From positions 186,001 through 250,000 of the forward strand of contig JAFLEI010000001.1 in NCBI GenBank assembly GCA_017301975.1: DNA of 64,000 nt, read 5' to 3'. The notes under the pieces are model-generated. The model was not told the origin of the DNA. It worked only from the letters and a program-made list of their open reading frames with translations, and searched no databases. This DNA is from Verrucomicrobiota bacterium (GTDB lineage Bacteria > Verrucomicrobiota > Verrucomicrobiia > Verrucomicrobiales > Verrucomicrobiaceae). The position numbers were made by a program, and so were the translations under genes. Positions 41,407 through 50,783 of the stretch are shown in pieces (the first letter of the stretch is position 1; every line of letters starts with the position of its first letter).

Positions 41407-44400
41407 GTTCCGGTTCCTTGGATGGTTTGGAGGTTGAAGTGAAGGAGGCAAAAATGACGTAGAGACCCGGGATGACCAGCATGCCAAACACGGTGCCGAA
41501 GATCATGCCGCCCACCGCCGAGGCGCCTATGGTCCTGTTGCCGGCCGCACCGACTCCCGATGCCATCATCAAGGGGCTCAAACCGGCGACGAAGGCGAGA
41601 GACGTCATCAGGATGGGGCGGAGGCGCGAGGAGGCGCTTTCCACGGCCGCCTGCAGCGGGGTGCAGCCTTCGCGCTGCCGCTGGATGGCGAACTCGACCA
41701 CGAGGATGGCGTTTTTTCCGAGCAGGCCGATCAGCATGATCATGGACACCTGGGCATAAATGTTGTTTTCAAGGCCCATCCAGAGCAAAAACACAAAAGC
41801 GCCCAGCAGGCCTGTGGGCAGCGAGAGGATGACCGGCATCGGCAGCAGAAAGCTTTCATACTGGGCGGAGAGCAGCAGGTAAACAAATGCGAGGCAGATC
41901 AGGAAGATGAACACCGCCTGATTTCCTGCAAGAATCTGATCCCGGGTGATGCCCGCCCAGTCGATGCCAAAGCCTTTCGGCAGTTTTTCCCTGGCCGTTT
42001 CCTGAATGGCCTGGATGGCCGCGCCACTGCTGAATCCTGCGGCAGGCTCGCCGTTGATCTCAGCCGAGGTGAACATGTTGTGACGTGTGACCTGATCCAC
42101 CCCGTACACTTTTTCCAGCTCCACAAACGTGCTGAGCTGGACCATTTCCCCGTGGTCGTTTTTGACATGAAGTTTCAGGATGTCCTCCGGGCGTGCGCGG
42201 TACTCCGGCAGCACCTGGACCATGACCTTGTAGAGCTGCCCAAAGCGGATGAAATTGGTGGCGTATTTGCCTCCGAGCATGGTCTGCAGGGTGCTCATCA
42301 CATTGTTGGTGGTCACCCCTTTCTGCGCCGCGATGTCGCTGTCCACATGCAGCAGGTATTGCGGAAAGCTGGCGTCGAAACTGGTGAAGGAATTGGCGAT
42401 CTCAGGCCGCGCCTCCAGGTCGTCGATGAACTTCGCTGCCACGCTTTCCATGTTTTTGAAATCGCCGCTTCCTGTCCTGTCAAGCAGGCGGAGTTCGAAG
42501 CCGCTGGCGTTGCCGTATCCGGGCACGGCGGGCGGTGAGAACAGCTCAATCTCGGCATCTTTGATGTGACGAGTCCTGCGGAGAAGTTCGTCCATCACGG
42601 ACCTGACCGACTCGGATCGCTCATGCCAGCCGGTGAGATTGATCAGGCAGGATCCATAGGTGGCCCCGCTGGCATCGGTGATGATGTTCACGCCCGCGAG
42701 CGTGGAGACGGATGAGATCGCGGTGATGCCCTCACAGCAGTGCTGGATTTCATCCACCACGGCCTTGGTTCGTTCCAGAGTAGAGCCGGCCGGGGTGGTG
42801 ACACCCACATAAAACGCGCCCTGATCCTCATTGGGAATGAATCCGGAAGGCAGCCTGCCGCCCACGAAAACCATGACCGCGCAGAAGCCGAGGAGGATGC
42901 CCCAGCTCAGCGTGCGCCTGCCTGCCAGCGCCGAGATCCACCGCGTGTAAGTGCCCGAGACTTTGTCATAGCTGCGATTGAAGAGGCCAAAGAAGCGGTT
43001 GAGCAGGCTCTTGCTCTTGGGCGCATGATGCATGTTTTTCAACATGAGGGCGCACAGCGCCGGAGTGAGCGTGAGTGCGACGCAGCCCGAAAGCACGATC
43101 GCTATCGCCATCGTGAGGGAGAACTGCTGGTAAAAGATGCCCGAGGGACCGGACATGAAGGACGCGGGAACGAAGACGGCCGCCATAACCAACGTGATGG
43201 CGATGATGGCGCCGCCGATCTCTCCCATGGCCTCTTCGGTGGCCTGGCGCGGGCCTGCACCGGTGCTTTCCATCTTCGCATGCACCGCCTCCACCACCAC
43301 GATGGCTCCGTCCACCACGATGCCGATCGCGAGCACCAGGGCGAGGAGCGTGATGAGGTTCAGCGAGAACCCCAGCAACTGCATGAAAAAGAAGGTGCCG
43401 ACCAATGACACCGGGACCGCAATGACCGGGATCAGTGTCGAACGCCAGTCCTGCAGGAAGACAAACGTCACCAATGAAACGAGCAGGAAGGCCTCTGCGA
43501 GCGTGCGCACCACCTCATGCAGGGAAGCATCAAGGAAGCGGGAGACATCGTAGCTGATGTCATAGTCCATGCCCTGGAGGAAAGTGGCCTCCTTGATTTC
43601 AGCCATGCGTTGTTTGATGCTGGCGATGACTTCGTTGGCATTGGAGCCGGGCAGCTGCTTGAGAAGGATGGCGGCTGTTGGCCTGCCATTGAACCGGGTC
43701 TCCACATCGAAGTAAAGGGTGCTGAACTCGACCTCGGCCACGTCCTTGATGCGCAGCACCTGGCCCTCGTCATTGGAACGAATGGGGATCTTTTCATAAT
43801 CTTCCTGATTCTGGTATTTGCCTGCATAACGCACCACGTACTGAAGGTGCGGCTCGGTCTTGTCCGAGCTTTCCCCCACCTTCCCTGGCGCTGCCTCCAC
43901 ATTCTGCTCTTTCAAGGCGAGCAGCACGTCCTCCGTCGAGATGTTGTAGGTCAGCATTTTGTCTGGTTTGAGCCAGATGCGCATGGAGTATTCCTTGACG
44001 CCGATGATCTTCGCAAAACCCACGCCCTCAATTCGCTTGAGCTCGGTGAGGATGTTGATGTCGGCGAAGTTGTACAAAAACATCTCATCGAGTTCAGGAT
44101 TGGTGCTGGTGACATCGAGGTACATCAGCATGGCCTTTTCCTCCTTGGCGATCTGCACACCGGCCTTGATGACTTCTTCCGGCAGCTCGCCCATCATCTT
44201 GTTCACGCGATTTTGCACATTCACCGCCGCCACATCCGGATCGGTGCCCGCTTCAAAGACGATTGAGATGACGCCGACGCCGTCATTGGCCGCGCGCGAA
44301 GACATATATTTCATGCCAGGCACGCCGTTGATCGACCGCTCCAGCGGGACGATGGCGGCCTTCGTCAGAGTCTCCGCATTGGCACCGATGTACTCCACGG

Positions 44401-44536
44401 TCACATTGACCTCAGGCGGAGCGATGCTGGGGAACTGAGTGATGGGCAGTTGGTACAAAGCCAGCAGACCCAGAAAGGTGATGATGATGGAAATGACCAT
44501 CGACAGCACGGGTCTGCGGATAAACTCGTTAATCAT
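41399..44536 (-). CDS. RND multidrug efflux transporter (AcrB/MexB-like, HAE-1)
   Basis: The 1045-residue inner-membrane pump has two helix-1 plus large periplasmic loop halves and twelve helices in total. It begins MINEFIRRPVLSMVISIIITFLG and shows the HAE-1 pattern GVDQVTRHN and LGKNAILVVEFA, where the lysine corresponds to the proton-relay K940. In helix 4 the relay reads VVDGAIVVVE (about residue 408), so only one of the two acidic residues of AcrB (D407-D408) is present; close relatives in other phyla also vary here. The pump takes hydrophobic compounds from the periplasm. The stop overlaps the outer-membrane factor's start; the adaptor gene lies 112 bp upstream. Confidence 0.95.
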   Translation of the reverse strand: MINEFIRRPVLSMVISIIITFLGLLALYQLPITQFPSIAPPEVNVTVEYIGANAETLTKAAIVPLERSINGVPGMKYMSSRAANDGVGVISIVFEAGTDPDVAAVNVQNRVNKMMGELPEEVIKAGVQIAKEEKAMLMYLDVTSTNPELDEMFLYNFADINILTELKRIEGVGFAKIIGVKEYSMRIWLKPDKMLTYNISTEDVLLALKEQNVEAAPGKVGESSDKTEPHLQYVVRYAGKYQNQEDYEKIPIRSNDEGQVLRIKDVAEVEFSTLYFDVETRFNGRPTAAILLKQLPGSNANEVIASIKQRMAEIKEATFLQGMDYDISYDVSRFLDASLHEVVRTLAEAFLLVSLVTFVFLQDWRSTLIPVIAVPVSLVGTFFFMQLLGFSLNLITLLALVLAIGIVVDGAIVVVEAVHAKMESTGAGPRQATEEAMGEIGGAIIAITLVMAAVFVPASFMSGPSGIFYQQFSLTMAIAIVLSGCVALTLTPALCALMLKNMHHAPKSKSLLNRFFGLFNRSYDKVSGTYTRWISALAGRRTLSWGILLGFCAVMVFVGGRLPSGFIPNEDQGAFYVGVTTPAGSTLERTKAVVDEIQHCCEGITAISSVSTLAGVNIITDASGATYGSCLINLTGWHERSESVRSVMDELLRRTRHIKDAEIELFSPPAVPGYGNASGFELRLLDRTGSGDFKNMESVAAKFIDDLEARPEIANSFTSFDASFPQYLLHVDSDIAAQKGVTTNNVMSTLQTMLGGKYATNFIRFGQLYKVMVQVLPEYRARPEDILKLHVKNDHGEMVQLSTFVELEKVYGVDQVTRHNMFTSAEINGEPAAGFSSGAAIQAIQETAREKLPKGFGIDWAGITRDQILAGNQAVFIFLICLAFVYLLLSAQYESFLLPMPVILSLPTGLLGAFVFLLWMGLENNIYAQVSMIMLIGLLGKNAILVVEFAIQRQREGCTPLQAAVESASSRLRPILMTSLAFVAGLSPLMMASGVGAAGNRTIGASAVGGMIFGTVFGMLVIPGLYVIFASFTSTSKPSKEPEHA

Positions 44537-44585
44537 TCAGGCGTTTGATACATCAGTTGAGTGCATGGGGGATTGAGGCCCGGGG

Positions 44586-44601
44586 CCGTCAGATATGACG
44601 G
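44586..44601. repeat. Small hairpin between adaptor and pump genes
   Basis: CCGTCA (44586-44591) and TGACGG (44596-44601) form a 6-bp hairpin with a GATA loop in the 112-bp gap between the adaptor and pump genes. It might slow transcription or protect the message; no T-run follows, so it is not a terminator. Confidence 0.35.
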
Positions 44602-44648
44602 AGGCATCTCCCACCGGTTGTTGCAGGTTGTCAGCGAATCTGGCAGCA

Positions 44649-45812
44649 TCAGAACGGGGCGACGTCTGCGAGGGCTTTGAAGTCAGGTGCAATCACATCG
44701 CCTTCCTTCACAACCTGGATGCCTTCAAAAATGATGCGGTCGGTCGGCAGGAGGCCTGAGTCGATCACATAGTGGTTTGGCAGACGCAGCTTGGTGTCGA
44801 TGCTTCTCAGCTGGACGCTGTTGTCTGCGTTGAGCATGTACACGCAGGTTTTATGCTGAACTTCGAAGGTGCATTTCTGCGGTATTACGAGGGCGTTCTT
44901 CAGCTCCGACTGAACAATTACCTTGCCGCTGGAACCATGCTTGAGGAGATGGTTGGGATTGGGGAAGCTGGCCCGGAAGGCGATGTTTCCGGTGCTTTTG
45001 GAAATCACGCTTTCCCAGGTTTCAATCCGGCCTTTGAAAGGATGGATTTCTCCGTTGGCCAGCTCCAGCGCCACACTGCCCTGCACACCGAGGTCCTTGC
45101 GCCTGGCCAGCTCCAGATACTCACGCTCGGATACATTGAAATAGGCGTAAACATCTCCGTCATTGGAAATGGATGTGAGCAGATCCCCTTCTGCCACGAG
45201 GCTGCCGGTTTTGTTGCGGATCCGGTTGATGATGCCGTCAAACGGCGCGCGCACTTCGGCATAAGAGAGACTGCGCTCGGCATCGGCGACCGTGGTTTTC
45301 GCCTCGTCCACTTTGGCCATGGCCGAGTCCAGCCTTGCCTGGGCCATTTCCAACTCTGAAGTGGCGATGATTTTCTTCTGCAGCAGCAGTTGATTGTTCT
45401 GCAGATCTATCTCCGCCATCTTGGCCTCCGCCTGGGCGCTTTTGAGCCGGGCATTGGCCCGCTTCACCTCCTCTTGATAGGAATGACTGCTGATGGTGAA
45501 GAGCAGCTGTCCTGCAGCGACCCGCTGGCCTTCGTCGACAGAGATTTTCTCGAGGCGGCCGCTTACCCGTGCTTCCAGCTCAATGAAGTTGGAGTTCTGA
45601 ATGCTTGCGACGTACTCCTGGCCATTCGGCACATCCATCATCACTGCAGAAGTGACCGGAAAGGTTCTTTTAACCTCATGATCGGTTGCGGTTGCACTTT
45701 CGTTGCAGGAATTCAACAACAGAAGGAGCGACAGGCAGATGACTGCTTTCGATCCGGCACATCTTGCGATGATGTATGCATATGAGCTCATGGGTATGTC
45801 ATTAGGTTTCAT
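44649..45812 (-). CDS. RND periplasmic adaptor (HlyD/AcrA family)
   Basis: The adaptor bridges the pump and the outer-membrane channel. The product has a lipoprotein signal peptide (VICLSLLLLLNSC) and the classic order: barrel-sandwich start (FIELEARVSGRLEKISVDEGQRVAAGQLLFTI), a coiled-coil hairpin (about residues 115-190: AKMAEIDLQNNQLLLQKKII), the second lipoyl half (VRAPFDGIINRIRNKTGSLV) and a beta-barrel/membrane-proximal domain. I place the start at 45812 (MKPNDIP), giving 387 residues; the in-frame ATG at 45791 is as good, and neither has a clear ribosome-binding site. It is the first gene of the efflux operon. Confidence 0.9.
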   Translation of the reverse strand: MKPNDIPMSSYAYIIARCAGSKAVICLSLLLLLNSCNESATATDHEVKRTFPVTSAVMMDVPNGQEYVASIQNSNFIELEARVSGRLEKISVDEGQRVAAGQLLFTISSHSYQEEVKRANARLKSAQAEAKMAEIDLQNNQLLLQKKIIATSELEMAQARLDSAMAKVDEAKTTVADAERSLSYAEVRAPFDGIINRIRNKTGSLVAEGDLLTSISNDGDVYAYFNVSEREYLELARRKDLGVQGSVALELANGEIHPFKGRIETWESVISKSTGNIAFRASFPNPNHLLKHGSSGKVIVQSELKNALVIPQKCTFEVQHKTCVYMLNADNSVQLRSIDTKLRLPNHYVIDSGLLPTDRIIFEGIQVVKEGDVIAPDFKALADVAPF

Positions 45813-46216
45813 CGGACTTTTGTCATCAGGATTTGATGACTTTGGAATCTGATGTGATGTTTGTAACAGGTATCCAAGAGCACTAGCATTTGACGTGCCA
45901 TTTCTCAATATGCGCTGGCTAGGGCACAACCGGTCTCCGCAGCAACAGATGTCTCCATCATTGATGGGGTGCTGTTTTTAGAGTGCCCGATCATCACCTG
46001 ACGCGCTTTGACATGCGTGTTTCAAATTGCTCATTTGCAGGAATTTAAAGATGATGAAAAACATCGAGTGCATGGCGCTCAAATGTTTTCAACAAGGCCG
46101 GCTGAAAACGGAGTAGTGTCAGCCTCTACTTATTTTGTTAGTGTTCGCTACAGAGGCCCGGCTTTCCTCAGTAAGCGGTGCCTTGCCACTGACTCATGTC
46201 CATGTATGGGCATGGT
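45813..46216. other. Gene-free region before the efflux operon
   Basis: About 400 bp separate the PQQ-propeller gene's 3' end from the efflux adaptor's start. The region is richer in A and T than the surroundings and should hold the promoter of the efflux operon. Weak inverted repeats are present (GCCTCT at 46122-46127 with AGAGGC at 46152-46157; CCATG at 46200-46204 with CATGG at 46211-46215). No reading frame here has convincing features and no regulator gene lies next to the operon. Confidence 0.5.
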
Positions 46217-47698
46217 TTACTTACCTCTCAAATCCAGGGCCATTACCCGTTGGCCTGACTTATGCAGCAGATCCTGCGACTGTTGGCGTATATAGAGCAG
46301 GCCGTGACTCAGCGCGGGCAGGCTCCAGGTGTTGAGCGCATAGAAGGGCTGGGCTTGTGTCAGCAGTTTGGCCCCGGACGGAGTCAGATCGAGCCAATGC
46401 AGCGAACCAGTTTCGCCGAGACAAAGGAAGGCACCATCGGCCTTCAGCAAACTCGCACGCAGGATGCTGAGACGGGTAGGATTGGCACGTCCGGTCAGCT
46501 TGCTAAACTCAGCATCTTCCCACTCGATGTGCTGTTCCCATACTTCCGCACCGGTATCCGCATTTACGCAGACAAGGCGCGACTTGGGCTCTGTCTCGCC
46601 GTCAATCGCATAGAGATGACCGTCGTGATACACCGGGTTCATCCAGTGGACTCCGAGCTTTTTCGACTGCCAGACTTCCTTCACTTGGAACTCCGCGTCA
46701 TACTCCACCATCGCACCGCCGAGTGGCCGGCCCTTCGGGTACGCGGTGGTGATGAAGGCGCGGTTTTTCTCCGGAATGACGACGGGTGAAGTCCCAATGG
46801 CCTGGATGTAGTCCTCACTGCGCCATGGAAATTTGGAATGCAGTTTGCCGCTTGCGGGATCAATGCACATGAGGCCGCCCGTGGCCGGGTCGCTCTCGCC
46901 ACCGGCATAGATGAGCACCTTCGTCTGTCCATGCAGCTTGACGGGAACGGGAGACGCATAGCTCGCGCCCCAGGAGTCCTCGACAATCCACACGACCTTG
47001 CCGCTCTGTAAATCGAAGGCCGCCACGCTCACGCCTGCTTCCGCGAGCTTCGTCTTGCGGTCGCGCATTCCTTCGTTGTCTTCGATCAGGGCCTTTTTGC
47101 CGCCGACATTCACGATCACGCGCCCGTCGAGGATCAGCGGCGTGCCGCCGGCGCCGAAGAAATCCTGCGGCACGTTGAATTCTTTGCGCAGATCATGCTG
47201 CCACAATGGCTTGCCGGTTTTTAAATCGAACGCGCGCAACTCGGCGGTCACGCCAAAAGTGAGGACGATGCCATCGGCGATCACCGGACTGCCGCGCGGG
47301 CCATTGCCGAAGCCATAGCGATCCTGATAGGAGATGGGGTAATCCTGGGACCAGAAGCGCTTTCCGGTTTCGCGGTGGAGGCACTCGATGGTTTCCCTGC
47401 CTTCAAGCGCATGGAAGATCACGCAGAAGTCGCCGCTGATGGCGGGAGAGTTGTAGGCCTCGCCCATCTGGACTTCCCACACCATCTTTGGCTCGCCCTG
47501 GTCCCAGGTTTTGAGCAGATGCGTTTCAGGGGAGCGGGCGTCATTCGTGGGGCCGAGGACACGGGGCCATTCGCTCGTCTTCGCTTCTTTGGAAAGAGGC
47601 TTTGGTGCCTCATGAAAGGTCAGGCGGTCAAACGCCTCCTGTGCAGAGCAGACGTTCAGGGCGAAAAGAGGCAGAAAGAGTCTCGACGAAATTTTCAT
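46217..47698 (-). CDS. Exported PQQ-like beta-propeller protein (BamB-like)
   Basis: The 493-residue protein has a signal peptide and repeated propeller blades of the PQQ_2 type: SPAISGDFCVIFHALEGRET, IECLHRETGKRFW, LRAFDLKTGKPLWQHDL, VAAFDLQSGKVVWIVED, GLMCIDPASGKLHSKFPW and LVCVNADTGAEVWEQ. Each blade ends in the GKxxW pattern. No PQQ-binding or dehydrogenase residues can be confirmed, and many such proteins in Planctomycetes and Verrucomicrobia have no known enzyme activity. It stands alone, divergent from the next membrane-protein gene. Confidence 0.85.
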   Translation of the reverse strand: MKISSRLFLPLFALNVCSAQEAFDRLTFHEAPKPLSKEAKTSEWPRVLGPTNDARSPETHLLKTWDQGEPKMVWEVQMGEAYNSPAISGDFCVIFHALEGRETIECLHRETGKRFWSQDYPISYQDRYGFGNGPRGSPVIADGIVLTFGVTAELRAFDLKTGKPLWQHDLRKEFNVPQDFFGAGGTPLILDGRVIVNVGGKKALIEDNEGMRDRKTKLAEAGVSVAAFDLQSGKVVWIVEDSWGASYASPVPVKLHGQTKVLIYAGGESDPATGGLMCIDPASGKLHSKFPWRSEDYIQAIGTSPVVIPEKNRAFITTAYPKGRPLGGAMVEYDAEFQVKEVWQSKKLGVHWMNPVYHDGHLYAIDGETEPKSRLVCVNADTGAEVWEQHIEWEDAEFSKLTGRANPTRLSILRASLLKADGAFLCLGETGSLHWLDLTPSGAKLLTQAQPFYALNTWSLPALSHGLLYIRQQSQDLLHKSGQRVMALDLRGK

Positions 47699-47739
47699 AT
47701 CGTGTCAAGCTAGCGACAGCTGCGAAGAACGCCACTCTC

Positions 47740-48210
47740 ATGAATCCCACGCGTGAACTTGCCTGGCATGAACGCCAATTTGTGGCGCTCGTGATAGGAG
47801 GTATTCCCGCCTGCATCCTTGGGTTTTTCTTCGGACTCTGGGGAAATGAGATTGGCGGCAGGGAGCTCGATCCAGGAACGGTTTTACTGAGGGGAGGCTA
47901 CTGCTCTGTGTTTCCGGTCATAGTTGCCTGGCTCATGCCTCGTGCATGGATTGCTCCGGTATTGACTTATCTGATTGGCTTCAGCATGGGCTTCGGACTT
48001 GCAGATGGTTTTGCGGTGTTTGCAGAGCTTGTCTTGGCACCGGTTCGTTGGATGGAGGGTAAAAGCATCCATCTGTCTCAAGCTCCTTCACATCCTGAAC
48101 TGCCATGGATCCTTGGACTGGCGCTTTGGCTGGCCGGGCTAGGCTCCCTTCTGCGTCGCAGTTCCCGAACCGCAGCCATGCTCCGAAGACTGGAAATTCA
48201 CCCTGATTAG
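47740..48210 (+). CDS. Four-helix membrane protein, unknown
   Basis: From the ATG at 47740 the product is a 156-residue integral membrane protein with about four helices (LVIGGIPACILGFFFGLW, YCSVFPVIVAWLM, IAPVLTYLIGFSMGFGLADG, LPWILGLALWLAGLGSLLRR). I recognise no family. Codon use at its 5' part is lower in GC than neighbours. The frame upstream to 47602 overlaps the divergent propeller gene and was rejected. Confidence 0.7.
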   Translation: MNPTRELAWHERQFVALVIGGIPACILGFFFGLWGNEIGGRELDPGTVLLRGGYCSVFPVIVAWLMPRAWIAPVLTYLIGFSMGFGLADGFAVFAELVLAPVRWMEGKSIHLSQAPSHPELPWILGLALWLAGLGSLLRRSSRTAAMLRRLEIHPD

Positions 48211-48282
48211 AGCGGTGGAAGAACTGAGAAAGCGCAGCAAAAGCCAATGATCGTTCGTTGAGCCGCCTGAATTCCGGCGTAT

Positions 48283-49167
48283 GTGACTGACATACCTCCA
48301 ATCAACCCCATGCTCATTCCAACTTCTTTCCCCACGTCCAACGGCCCTGCTGAATCCAAACCGCTGATTTCCGAGGAGGGCTGGGTGGTGCAGCATCTGT
48401 TTTTCACCATTGATCATGGGTATTGGGCGGCGCTGATGCCGGAAGAGCGCCAGGAGCGGCGTGAGAACTTCTCGCGCACGATTGAGGCCATCCGCAAGCA
48501 CCCCGGCACGCAGCTGCTCGCGTTTGCGATGGTTTCGCCCAAATCGGAGCTGGGCTTCATGCTGATCACGCCGGATTTGCATGATTCGCAGCGCTTTGAA
48601 AAGCAGATCAGCCTGGCGCTTGGCCCGGATGTGCTGACGCCTGCCTACAGCTACCTTTCCATGACGGAGTGGACCGAGTACTCGCAGAGCGAAGAAGAGT
48701 TCAAGGCGCAGATCGAGAAGGCTGAAAACCTGACGCCCGGCACGGAGGCCTTCGACAAACGTGTGGCGGAATGGAAGGGCCACATGACGAAGTATTTCAA
48801 CGACCGCCTCTACCCGAACATGCCCGACTGGCAGGTCTTCTGCTTCTACCCGATGAGCAAGCGCCGCAGCGTGGGCGCAAACTGGTATGCCAATGATTTT
48901 GCCAAGCGCCGAGAGCTGATGGGAGGCCACGCCAAAACGGGCCGCAAATACGCCGGCAAGGTGCGCCAGCTCATCTCCGGCTCCACGGGCCTCGACAGCC
49001 ACGAGTGGGGCGTGACGCTCTTCGCGCACGACATGTTCCAGATTAAAAGCATCGTCTATGAGATGCGCTTTGATGAAGTCACCACCCAGTATGGCGACTT
49101 TGGCGATTTTTATATCGGCATCCAGCCACCGACAGGTGAGCTGCTGCAGCGGGTGATGCTTGCGTGA
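48283..49167 (+). CDS. hemQ: Coproheme decarboxylase / chlorite-dismutase-family protein HemQ
   Basis: HemQ (ChdC) decarboxylates coproheme to heme b in the coproporphyrin-dependent pathway. The 294-residue product shows the family blocks FYPMSKRR (near residue 190), [22 protein letters not shown] with the proximal histidine, and [11 protein letters not shown], then [12 protein letters not shown]. True chlorite dismutases have an extra distal arginine context, so HemQ is the better call. An ATG at 48310 could also serve as start. The stop overlaps the GTG start of thiG (GTGA), so the two genes are translated together. Confidence 0.9.
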   Translation: MTDIPPINPMLIPTSFPTSNGPAESKPLISEEGWVVQHLFFTIDHGYWAALMPEERQERRENFSRTIEAIRKHPGTQLLAFAMVSPKSELGFMLITPDLHDSQRFEKQISLALGPDVLTPAYSYLSMTEWTEYSQSEEEFKAQIEKAENLTPGTEAFDKRVAEWKGHMTKYFNDRLYPNMPDWQVFCFYPMSKRRSVGANWYANDFAKRRELMGGHAKTGRKYAGKVRQLISGSTGLDSHEWGVTLFAHDMFQIKSIVYEMRFDEVTTQYGDFGDFYIGIQPPTGELLQRVMLA

Positions 49168-49979
49168 GGCGAGATTGGGTGCATCTCTCACTTCCCGTGC
49201 CAAATCAGCCCCTCACCATCGCCAATCGTCAGTTCAACTCCCGCCTCATGATGGGGACGGGCAAATTCGCCAGCGGAGAGCTGATGCGAGATGCCATCGT
49301 GGCCTCGGAGACGGAAATCGTGACCGTGGCGCTGCGCCGGGCCGATTTGAGCGGCAAGGGTGATCCCTTTGCGAACATCCTCGATTTCATTCCGAAGAAC
49401 GTCCTGCTGCTGCCGAACACCAGCGGGGCGATGAATGCGGAGGAGGCGGTGCGGCTGGCACGGTTGGCCGTGGCAGCAGGGCTGCCGAACTGGGTGAAGC
49501 TGGAAATCCATCCCGACCCCCGCTACCTGCTGCCAGACCCGATTGAAACGCTCAAGGCGGCGGAGATTCTCGTGAAGGAGGGATTTATCGTCCTTCCTTA
49601 CATCAATGCCGACCCTGTTTTGGCCCGCCGTCTGCAGGACGTGGGCACGGCAACTGTGATGCCGCTGGGGTCGCCCATCGGTTCGCATCAGGGCATTACG
49701 ACTCGTCGTCAGATCGAAATCATCATCACTCAGGCCACGGTGCCGGTGGTGGTGGATGCCGGAATTGGGGCACCCAGCCACGCCGCCGAGGCCTTTGAGA
49801 TGGGGGCGGATGCCGTTCTGGTGAACACCGCCATTGCCGTGGCCGCCGACCCATTGCGGATGGCCCAAGCCTTCAAAATGGCCGTGGAAGCCGGACGCAG
49901 CGCCTATGAAATCGGCTTGACCGAAGGTGCAGCAGAGGCCTCAGCCACCAGTCCTCTGACGACTTTTCTCTACCAGTAA
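49164..49979 (+). CDS. thiG: Thiazole synthase ThiG
   Basis: ThiG condenses 1-deoxy-D-xylulose phosphate, dehydroglycine and ThiS thiocarboxylate to the thiazole ring of thiamine. The 271-residue TIM-barrel protein has the Schiff-base lysine K112 ([17 protein letters not shown]) and the phosphate-binding loops near [10 protein letters not shown] and [30 protein letters not shown]. The start is the GTG at 49164, sharing GTGA with the hemQ stop. No thiS, thiH or thiO and no TPP riboswitch sequence is visible next to it, so its partners must lie elsewhere. Confidence 0.95.
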   Translation: MRRDWVHLSLPVPNQPLTIANRQFNSRLMMGTGKFASGELMRDAIVASETEIVTVALRRADLSGKGDPFANILDFIPKNVLLLPNTSGAMNAEEAVRLARLAVAAGLPNWVKLEIHPDPRYLLPDPIETLKAAEILVKEGFIVLPYINADPVLARRLQDVGTATVMPLGSPIGSHQGITTRRQIEIIITQATVPVVVDAGIGAPSHAAEAFEMGADAVLVNTAIAVAADPLRMAQAFKMAVEAGRSAYEIGLTEGAAEASATSPLTTFLYQ

Positions 49980-49989
49980 GCATCCTGAA

Positions 49990-50009
49990 AAGGGCTGATT
50001 TCAGCCCTT
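49990..50009. terminator. Hairpin between thiG and a small reverse-strand frame
   Basis: AAGGGCTGA (49990-49998) and TCAGCCCTT (50001-50009) make a near-perfect stem with a short loop, 10 bp after the thiG stop. On the reverse strand it is followed by TTTTC, so it could terminate transcription from that side as well. It overlaps the stop codon of the small frame below. Confidence 0.6.
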
Positions 50010-50084
50010 CACCAGGTAGGTGAAAGCGATGACGCCGCAGAAAAGAAGTGAGACTGCGAGACACATTCCGTAAAAGATGATCAT
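50001..50084 (-). CDS. Possible 27-residue membrane peptide
   Basis: A short frame beginning ATG at 50084 encodes MIIFYGMCLAVSLLFCGV and IAFTYLVKG, one hydrophobic helix with a basic end. It ends inside a hairpin followed by T on its own strand, which supports a real transcript. No ribosome-binding sequence is evident. It may be one of the small membrane proteins often missed in annotation, or chance. Confidence 0.35.
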   Translation of the reverse strand: MIIFYGMCLAVSLLFCGVIAFTYLVKG

Positions 50085-50174
50085 AGTGTTTGGCCATTTA
50101 GCGCGAATCAGACCATCTTCCAGTAGAAATTTTTTCTTGCGAAAGGAGCGCTTTGGGGCAGACTCCGCGCCCCT

Positions 50175-50444
50175 ATGGCAAAAACATGCTGGCTCGAGCG
50201 CGACAAGCGCAAACGTAAAACCGTCGAAAAGTACGCTAAACTCCGTGCAGAACTCAAGGAGAAAGGCGACTTCGTCGGCCTCTCCATGCTTCCACGTGAC
50301 GCAAGCCCGACACGTCTCATCAACCGCTGCCGCGTTTCCGGCCGTCGTCGCGCGTTCATTCGCCGCTTCCAGATGTCCCGTATGACCTTCCGCGAACTCG
50401 CCTCCCAAGGGATGATCCCCGGGGTGACGAAGTCCAGCTGGTAG
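50175..50444 (+). CDS. rpsN: 30S ribosomal protein S14 (uS14, zinc-free form)
   Basis: The 89-residue basic protein matches uS14 of the form without the four zinc cysteines: [15 protein letters not shown] at the start, [23 protein letters not shown] in the middle and [21 protein letters not shown] at the end. It binds 16S rRNA in the small-subunit head. It stands outside any ribosomal-protein operon, with thiG before and an FmdB-like gene after it. An isolated rpsN is also known in Chlamydia, which fits a PVC-group host. Confidence 0.95.
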   Translation: MAKTCWLERDKRKRKTVEKYAKLRAELKEKGDFVGLSMLPRDASPTRLINRCRVSGRRRAFIRRFQMSRMTFRELASQGMIPGVTKSSW

Positions 50445-50511
50445 AAATCCGTCCCATCTAGCAGCCGGGGGCCGACTCTGGCTGCTTGGAGAGGCGGCGC
50501 GTACTCTTCTG

Positions 50512-50763
50512 ATGCCTACCTACTCCTACATCGCTGATGACCCTGAAAAGGGATGCCCTGCATGCCGCAGAGGCTTTGATCTGCGCCGTCCGCTCAGCAG
50601 ACCCGCGCTTGAGGCATGTCCTCTATGCAGGCAGCCGGTCAAAAAACTCATTTCCGGTTTTAACACGCCGAAGATCACCAAACCCCTCTCCGTTTCCGAC
50701 GCCAAGGCCGCCGGCTTCACCATCCTCGAAAAACGATGCGATGGAAATTACGAGAAGCTGTGA
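50512..50763 (+). CDS. FmdB-like zinc-ribbon protein
   Basis: The 83-residue protein begins MPTYSYIADDPEKGCPACRRGFDL, with two CxxC pairs (CPAC, CPLC), the zinc ribbon of the FmdB/CxxC_CxxC_SSSS family. Proteins of this family are small putative regulators; the founding member was linked to formamidase expression. The gene lies 67 bp after rpsN and 20 bp before the CNNM/CBS gene, so all three may be co-transcribed. Confidence 0.85.
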   Translation: MPTYSYIADDPEKGCPACRRGFDLRRPLSRPALEACPLCRQPVKKLISGFNTPKITKPLSVSDAKAAGFTILEKRCDGNYEKL

Positions 50764-50783
50764 ACGCCTGATCGCGCCGCCTC

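Noticed and set aside
46008-46295. A 95-codon forward frame before the efflux operon
   Set aside because: It runs into the 3' end of the propeller gene and shows no family, signal or helix pattern; treated as chance.
48211-48282. A TPP riboswitch before hemQ-thiG
   Set aside because: A CTGAGA-like string is present, but the rest of the conserved core is absent and the gap is too short.
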